Source: Bemisia tabaci
Taxonomy: Eukaryota; Arthropoda; Insecta; Hemiptera; Aleyrodidae
DNA length: 64,000 nt
Assembly (NCBI RefSeq): GCF_918797505.1
Contig: NC_092797.1
Coordinates: 30,083,372-30,147,371 of the forward strand
Reading direction: 5' to 3'
Part shown: positions 57,001-64,000 of the stretch, one piece after another
Layout: every line of letters starts with the position of its first letter
Numbering within the stretch: the first letter of the stretch is position 1
Position numbers and translations under genes: made by a program
Notes under the pieces: generated by a model
Told to the model about the DNA's origin: nothing
The model's database searches: none
What the model saw: the letters and a program-made list of their open reading frames with translations, nothing else

Positions 57001-59175
57001 AAAACTTTTTACATGTTGATTTGGAGACTCTGTTGGGGGCTTATGATCAAAATAGTCAACGAAATTAGTGACTAACTCAATCTCATGTGCATCTCTTTCT
57101 GCAAAATGCCTGGTGGAAACTTTTTCTGCACTCACTGGGCGATCTCTTAATTCTGAGGGGACCCAAGGTATTGAGTTTTTTGAGCTGAATCTCTCTAAAT
57201 AAGTTATTTCATCGCGAATAACGCGAGGTGCAGATGGCAAATTTGTCAAGCCATCCCCATAGACCTGTTTTGAAAGTGGATCGGAAAAATAATTTCTTTC
57301 TTTGGATTGGGTTGGAATTATTTTATGAAAACGATTCTCTAAGTATTGATCACGTTTCGAGCCACCTTTTTCAGAACTTCTAAGAATACTATCAGAAATT
57401 ATAGGCTTACGAGAGTGACTCAAGTTACGAGGGTAATTAATAGCATCTTCGAGGCTTTTACTAACCGCTCGAGAAACATTTTCTGAGTTCATACAGCTTA
57501 CATTGTTAAAATCACCGTTGGGTATCCCCGTTTCAATTTCGTTCACCCTAGTGGTCGATTTTCCGCGGGTTGATTCAAGCGCTGTCTCCAAGACAAGACA
57601 TTCCACATTTAAATTATGTTGAATATTAGTGATCCCTTCATTGTCCTCGGCACATGAATCTAGATCGTTATCAATTTCTAAAGATTCTGACTGATGGGAT
57701 TGTAAAGTTTTAGAAGAAGATTTTCTTTCAAAATCCTGCGAGTGATAATCACTATCAATATTTTGAAATTTTATCATGACAGGTTTTTGGAGGGTATGCG
57801 ATCGACCATGGTTACATAAACCAGGTTGTTGCAGACTTGTGGTCTCCTTACCGGTGACTTCTGCTTTACTCGAGGGAATTTCTTTGCTTATAATGCTCTC
57901 GATGGTATCAGTCACCAAACGTTTACGATCCTCCAAAGCTGAGGGCAAGTTATTACCTTTCAAAAAGTCAAGCAGATGATTACTATGACCGTTTTGCAAT
58001 TTGAAAATGAGAGATTCTTGAGGAGAATTTCTTTGTTGTCGCTTGTGATAACTTCTCAGATAACTATTCTTGTTTTCGTCAATTGAGTTTGGTTGAGAAA
58101 TATTCATAGGAGTAATTATATTATCAAAGTTTGTCGTATTTTCACCCTCATTTTTTTCGTGTTCAGGCTCAACAAGATTTTTTGTGCCCTCATATTTTGT
58201 TTGACTGAGTTTTGACTCAGCTCCTTCAAAAGTTGGATTAGTGTTGTTTACAGGTATAATTAAATGTTGCTCATTGCAAGAGATCACAACCTTTATGTTC
58301 TCATCCTCATTTTCTTTGTATTCAGGTTCAAGAGAACTTTGTTTGCACTCACTCCCTATTCGACTGAATATTAGCGCAGTCTTCTGAAAAATTTCCTCAT
58401 TGCTTGCTCGTAACTCAGAGAGTTTTTGCTGACTTCTAGTACCATCCAACACGTCCTCCAAATTTTGTGATTCGCTTTCTTCTCGGGGTTCTAATATTGA
58501 ATTTCTACTTTCAACTATTATAGGGTTACTGTCGGAATTCGAGGCGGTATTGGCTGTATTTTGGTGATGCTTTTTTCTCTCGACTTTTCTCATGTCAAAA
58601 TTCAGCTTGCCAGGGCATGTAATTTGATTATTTTTTACATCTTGGCCATCTTTACGAACGTCATTTTCTTCAAAATCTCTAAATTTTTCAGAGGTAATGT
58701 CCCGCACATCAGAGACCTGTTCATCAAGCTTACATTTTTCGGAAACTACATGATTCTGTCTAATTTCTGTAGAGTTTGAACGAGAAGAGCCTTTTTTCCT
58801 TCCGATCGAACGTTCTCGGAGTACCCGACGTTCAATCTCATCGAAGTTCGCTAGATTCTGATCACTCGCGATAGACGTTAGCAATTTTTGTCGTCTTGCA
58901 TGGGTATTTTTCTTTTCGATTATTGCGTTCAAATTGAGTAAACTGGATCCGAAGCTAATTTTTTTGGGTTGCTCATTTTTCATGAATATTCGGTGCAGGA
59001 CGTTATCAGGTTTTTTCTTTCCATCTTTCTTGTCTTTTGCTTTGTGTTTGCATTTCATCAAACACTCTTTTGATTTGGTGACCGGTATTTCTTTTACGGC
59101 GGTCTTCTGCGAATTATCTTTGTTGGCTGGTTGTTTGCTTCCAGCTTTTTTTCCAGCTGATGATTTTTCAGGTGT
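54036..59175 (-). CDS. Protein D gene, exon 2 (5.1 kb giant exon)
   Basis: The frame is open over 5,140 bases. The apparent start at 59190 (M-F-I-F-Q) lies in intron sequence: TTTTTCAG ends at 59176, so the exon opens with ACACCTGAA (T-P-E). At the other end GCAG is followed by GTATGT at 54035, a strong donor four codons before the apparent stop, leaving one base (phase 1). The product is lysine-rich at its N-terminus (many K-K, K-D-K-K-D), then Ser/Asn/Glu-rich and mostly disordered. It has short ordered-looking stretches, such as L-S-D-T-F-L-D-E-I-R-D-V-C-Q-E near the middle and I-R-K-R-K-V, plus Cys clusters S-C-N-C-D-G-W and C-G-N-C-G-S-C. It lacks the GP-x-ID motif of A-C. No known family recognised; nuclear import is plausible from the basic runs. 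Confidence 0.85.
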
Positions 59176-59904
59176 CTGAAAAATGAACATAAAATAAAGG
59201 GATTGAAATTTCCGCTACGTATACAAAGTCATTAAAAGAGGGTAATTTAAAAATAATATAAAATAAATTGATTTTTACAATGTAAGTAGGTTCTTGAGTA
59301 TTTTCCTTTCTCCCTATTTTATCCGTGCATTGATCAAAAAAAAGCATGCAACGTGTGAGGCCCATTATTACACAGAGGAATGTGGCATACTTCGAATAAG
59401 GTAAAAATAATTTTAAGGAGCTTTGGCGGCTGGCTATCGCAGAGCGTCAAAGAGCGCTATAAAACCGGCTTTTATATATGTACGTGAAAATGATATTAGT
59501 TTTGAATGACGTTATCAGTCACTTAATACATCATCTCTCTAAAAAAACTTCAATATTTTTTCCCTCGTGTTAGTTTAAAATTCAGGCCGTCATAAGATCA
59601 TTGAAAAATGATTGCTTCATTGCTTCATTTATCATTTTCTGATCATAAAATTGCCTATGCGTTAAAAAAATACAATAAAAAAATGATGATTTCTTCACAT
59701 GATTTTTTTTTTAAATTCTTGAGCTCTTAAAACCAGACCAAGTTTTACAGAAAAGGGCTGAGCCACATGTAGTTGGAACCAAAATAAAGTTTAACTCCCC
59801 CACACTTTTAAATGTTAGGGATAAAAGTCAATCCTTACTCTTAAATTCAGACATTGTTTTTTCTTGCCTTCATATTTTTGACGCGGAAACTCTCCGACCA
59901 ATTT

Positions 59905-60042
59905 GGATTACATTTTTTGAATAAGGAACCACTATTTCTGGCCCATTTTAGAAACGGCATAAATGCCATTGATTTCCTTATGCAGATATTTGCTTTTCAG
60001 GTAGGGCCGGAAATAGTAGTTCCTTATAACAAAATGCAATCC
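59905..60042. repeat. MITE family 5, copy 5 (in intron 1 of gene D)
   Basis: GGATTACATTTTTTGAATAA at the left and TTATAACAAAATGCAATCC at the right, with GGAACCACTATTTCTGGCCC and its inverse as inner arms. Confidence 0.75.
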
Positions 60043-60350
60043 TAATGTTCTCCAAACTATTCCTTGTCAATTTTTTCTCTCTCTCAAAATGCGGTTTGGT
60101 TCCTTTCTGCTGGATTCAGTCCGATTTTTGCACGAAAGAATCGTGCAATTGATAAAACTGGATCTAGAGATGAGTATTGCTTGTATTACGATTTTTTAGT
60201 TTATTTAACACATCATAGAATACATTATATAAATAAATTCGCGGACTTCATTTCCGCTTAAACATGCATCAGTGACAACTTCACAACCTAAGTATATTGT
60301 CTGAGCCCGTATCCTATAAATACGGTGTTACTCAGTATATAAATTCTCAC

Positions 60351-60395
60351 CTTTGATTCAGAAGATTTGTCCGTTTTCTTCAGGAATGACTTCAT
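60351..60395 (-). CDS. Protein D gene, exon 1 (start codon exon)
   Basis: On the minus strand, ATG begins a 15-codon exon (MKSFLKKTDKSSESK) ending in AAG and followed by the donor GTGAGA in phase 0. The next exon (acceptor at 59176) opens in phase 0 with T-P-E-K-S-S, giving a continuous lysine- and serine-rich N-terminus of the same composition as exon 2. The intron is about 1.2 kb and contains a MITE at 59905-60042. The donor is good but not perfect and the exon is short. The call rests on phase match, composition and the lack of an in-frame ATG in exon 2 outside its intron edge. Confidence 0.6.
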
Positions 60396-63300
60396 GATTG
60401 TGGTAGATTTATTACACGGAAACCTCAAAATCCTTGATAAGAAACAAACACAATCACTTAAAATTCGTTTTCTACCCGGTGGTAACCTAAAGTCAAATCG
60501 CGACGATAAAACATGGCACTTAGGACACTTTTACGGAAACTCAGTTTTGCAAAAGTGTTACTTTTTGCATCATGTAAAAACAATGCAATTCCAACAAAGT
60601 ATCGACGATATAGTGAATGTATTGAAAATCAACTCTTTTTTAGTTTACAATTCCTAATAGCTACAGATGTTATTTTCATATTTTACATCTTAAGTTTGCA
60701 GCCCTCTTTCAGAAAAAAAGTCGGTCAGAATATAGGCAACTTTCAATCATCGTATCAAAATCACGTTTCATTCGTCTTACAAACAGCGACGGAGATTAAG
60801 GAAAGAGAAAAAAACTTTAGTTGATCGCAAAATAACTTATTTTGCCATCCAACTTTGGATGTGGGAGAGGTAAATCACTGGAATTGTCAATTGTGTGGAG
60901 AAAACCGCAATTAATTGATGCTACAGTAGCGCGCTGATGATTGATATTTAATTAAAATAAGAATAAAATAAGGATTGAAGAATTCAGCGGTGCGAAAGCT
61001 GATAAAAACTATCAGCACTTCCTTTAAATACCAGGAAATGTCGTCTTTCGCAAATCACGGGATTTGCCTAGCTTCTTGATCAGCTTATACCCTGTATATT
61101 AGTGATGGTGATCATTGTAAAATCATCGATCTGGTTGGTTTCAAAACAATTACATCGTAGTTCAAAAAATATAAAAATAAAAATTAAAAATAATATAATT
61201 AAACAATAAATAAATAAAAAAGGTGATCTGGATTGCAATTTACCAACATCTTTCGGAGTATGGAATGACAATATTGAAATCTGTCCATACGAATTGGTTA
61301 GATAAAATCTCAGATGCCATAAAATTTTGTCTATTTAACGAGAATGCGTCGAAAAAATGAAAAAGAAACCTCCCAAACAATGTTTCTGTTGTGCTGCATT
61401 ATGTGTGTACTTCACCGACTGTGAAATAAAACTAATATTTCAGGTAGATTCTATCATTTAATTTTCACCAATTTTTTTTTAAATCTCAATTTAATTTTTA
61501 CGAGTTTGAAAATTGTCTGGAAAATGAAAGTTATAAGTAAAATGGTTTCATCTCATCCACAGATAGATTATAAAACAAACGAAAAAAAAGATAAAAAGAA
61601 GAGGTCATAAAAAAAAACTTAAAATCAGTCGAAATTATTGAGTACTAAAACAATGGATGCTAAAATTAATGTGAATATTACATCCATCAGCGAATAAATC
61701 ATATGTATTTCTCATAATATTCCTCCCAGAAAAAAATATAATTTGTATTTCATTAATTAAGTGAAAAGAAAAGGAAAGAGGAGAAAAGAAAAGAAAAGAA
61801 AAAAATAATGTGAGTGAAGGAATGGTAATAAGTCAATGGAAACGCAAGGAGGGCGACTAGTTTGAATAAAGCTTCCTTATATCAATATCTTCCGTCATTT
61901 TACGTGGGAGTGATTTAGCATTGATTTTTCAAGAAAGTCTAGTTCCATTAAAGAAACAAAACAACAGTTGCTTCTTATATGCCTCCGATATGGCTAGAAT
62001 TCAGGTTATAAGAGAAAGATATAAGGCAAGATAACGAGAGATGGTTGCCTCCTTCAACTGGCACGTATTGTAAGTAACGAATATACTCCATTTAATTTCA
62101 CTATTAACATTCACAACTCACTAAGAGTGCTCTTAATATTTGTAAGGTAGGTACTCACGATCTTTACTGTAGGTGCAGAAAAGTGAAATCCTGCAACAAA
62201 TTCAAAGGACTTATTCGTGGGGTGGTGCGTAAAAACAGATCGTCTTAGAACATTGAACAGAGGGAAGGGGTGTCTTCAATTTTCTCCACATTGACAATCT
62301 GTAATTAAAAAGATTAAAATATATCTTCTCTGGACCGCTCTATAGATCATAGATGCAGTAATGCCCTAGTGGCAACTTTTGAAAGTTGGCAACACGGTTT
62401 TTCCTCCATTTCAATGCATTTGAAATGTGAAAAAATCGACTCTTAGTGAAGCAGCTCATGGCCGGATTTGCCTACTTGCCGCCCATGGGCCGCCTGTATT
62501 TTGCCGCCCTCTTCTCATTTATTTTGAAACATTAATAAGAACCATCAAGTGAATGTGTCGGAGGGAGAAGAGTGCATAAGACGCGTTCACTCGTGTTGGA
62601 CACATTTTTTGCGTAAGCCCTGTCAACACTACTAGCAAAAGTTCACGGAACTTCGCGCAGAAGTTCAGTTCTGTAAACCTATCTCTGTGTGGACAAGGCC
62701 TCTCATTTGTAAGAAATGAACTAAGAAATTAAGAAAAAACAAACATAAATGTGGTTTAATAATTTTAACTTCCGCCGCCGCGCCGTGCAGCGCTAACCAC
62801 ACTGTGTTTGGCGCAATGCGTGAAGTATTCATGTAGTCTTGTAGGCACTGTGCGTTTCACGCCGCGCCGACCGCTGTTGACCGTACTATGTCTGCCGCAA
62901 TGCGTGAAGTATTGATGCAGTCTCGTAGGCGCCAATATGTGTTACATGCCGACCGCCGCGCCGAGGGCTTCTACTTTTCATCTCAAGTCCTCGTCATCAT
63001 TTCTCGCTGCGTCGCGCCGCTCCAGGCCAAATTACGTGTTTGGTTTTTCTCTTAACTCAACTAATTAAAGGTGCGCAGTCTTTTGCATCACCAAATACGA
63101 CAAAATTATAAATTAATTAACTCTCAGGAAATGAGAGATTTTGTCACCTTTTCTTGTTTGTAATTTTTTTTCTGATCCAATTTTTTTGTACCTGCATTTA
63201 AAATGCAGCTGCAAGCTACTTCAGGGCCGGATTAAGGGGGTCACCCCCCCCCCCCCAGGGCCACCCTCTTAATCCGGCCCTGAAGCAGCTTGCATTACCT

Positions 63301-64000
63301 TAAATCAATGTTTCAATGGATTTAAATGGAGAAAAAACAGTGTTCCCAACTTATAAAATCCCCACTGGAGTGCCCGCAGTTTAAACTGAAGAAATAAATA
63401 ACATAGAAAGCATGAGGTATTTGCAACAGCGAGTTTAAAAAGTAGTTCCGAACACGAGAACACGAAAAAGTAGTAGTATATAAAGCATATACTCCCAATT
63501 TTTATTGACTAACCTTGAGTTACAGCTGCATATAATTCTTAAATTAAAAATAATTGGACAGCTCATTCTCTATTTAAAAATAAAAATCCCTAAATTTCAT
63601 ATCACGCTGAAGCACATTAAGTATTCATCGCGGTCGGTACATATGATATGTGACCAAGACATACTATTCATTAAACTGAGAGTGTGTCTCGATTAAGTTT
63701 TACGAATAAAAATCTATCGTAGATTTGTGATTTTCACTAGGGATGTGCTTCTGAAGTTATTTCAAAATTTTCCTTCGTCAGTATCTGACGGAATACAGCA
63801 TGATGTAACAATTGGGGAATTTTTTAAAAACATTTCCAAAAATCAGAAATTGTCACGTCGATAATAATTGAATCGAATATTGATATAATTGAATCGATTA
63901 TCGATCGAATCAATATTAGCTCGATCTCCTAAGTACTGAAGATCCGCCGCAAGGTTTTTACCGACAAGGAAAATAAAAAAAAGAGGGGGTTTCCATCCGA
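60396..64000. other. Region upstream of gene D, right edge of window
   Basis: AT-rich, with A-rich simple sequence at about 61150-61220 and 61750-61810 and the hAT-like element at 62457. No gene supported. It should contain the promoter of gene D, but I see no clear core element. Confidence 0.5.
62457..63282. mobile_element. hAT-like non-autonomous element, second copy, 8-bp TSD
   Basis: Same element as at 40500-41307 (about 85% similar by eye). The left end is mutated to CATGGCCGG and the right end is CCGGCCCTG. The 8-bp duplication AAGCAGCT flanks it (62449-62456 and 63283-63290). An extra internal end (CAGGGCCGGATTAAGGGGG, 63222) makes a ~60-base mini inverted repeat at the right border with a C-run. 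Confidence 0.9.

Noticed and set aside
59176..59190. ATG at 59190 as start of protein D
   Set aside because: It lies in a TTTTTCAG acceptor tract. A phase-matched start exon exists at 60351-60395.

Overview
Kind of genome. The window is AT-rich, intron-bearing eukaryotic DNA dense in miniature inverted-repeat elements, tRNA-derived SINE-like elements and interstitial TTAGG units (11701-11720). That points to an arthropod, most likely an insect. A hemipteran such as a whitefly is my guess from the style of the repeats and is not proven. There are no operons, CRISPR arrays or rRNA genes.

Layout. (1) 7.2-23.0 kb, + strand: three phase-compatible exons (7210-7242, 17258-17471, 22910-23004) encode the first 114 residues of a type II membrane protein of the dipeptidyl-peptidase IV family, DPP6/DPP10-like. 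I found none of its later exons, so the gene probably runs off the right edge. (2) 25.9-60.4 kb, - strand: four very large coding blocks (A 25862-30805, B 36078-39527, C 42257-45463, D 54036-59175) lie opposite to, and apparently inside, the third intron of that gene. All are hydrophilic, Ser/Lys/Asn-rich and probably mostly disordered. A, B and C end in a shared C-terminal motif around F-G-P-x-I-D. A and B also share a following K-P-x-x-C-S-C tail. D lacks the motif, but the sequence supports a three-exon gene with matching splice phases (60351-60395, 54036-59175, 50414-50778; 1,849 aa). (3) 45.4-49.6 kb, - strand: two short exon-like pieces upstream of C suggest either a 77-aa protein or an extended C protein, depending on which 3' splice site is used. 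I recognise no described family for A-D. This tandem nested cluster is the best candidate for something undescribed.

Repeats. The non-coding DNA carries at least ten MITE-like families, several present two to five times. They include hAT-like elements with intact 8-bp target-site duplications, nested insertions, a ~1 kb near-perfect palindrome (33137-34141), a 2.1 kb terminal-inverted-repeat element (45682-47790) and three tRNA-derived pol III-type heads.

How the parts may work together. The DPP-like gene is the host. The A-D cluster looks like a local expansion of fast-evolving genes within its intron, separated by repeats that could have helped the duplication. No biochemical pathway can be inferred for A-D from sequence alone.
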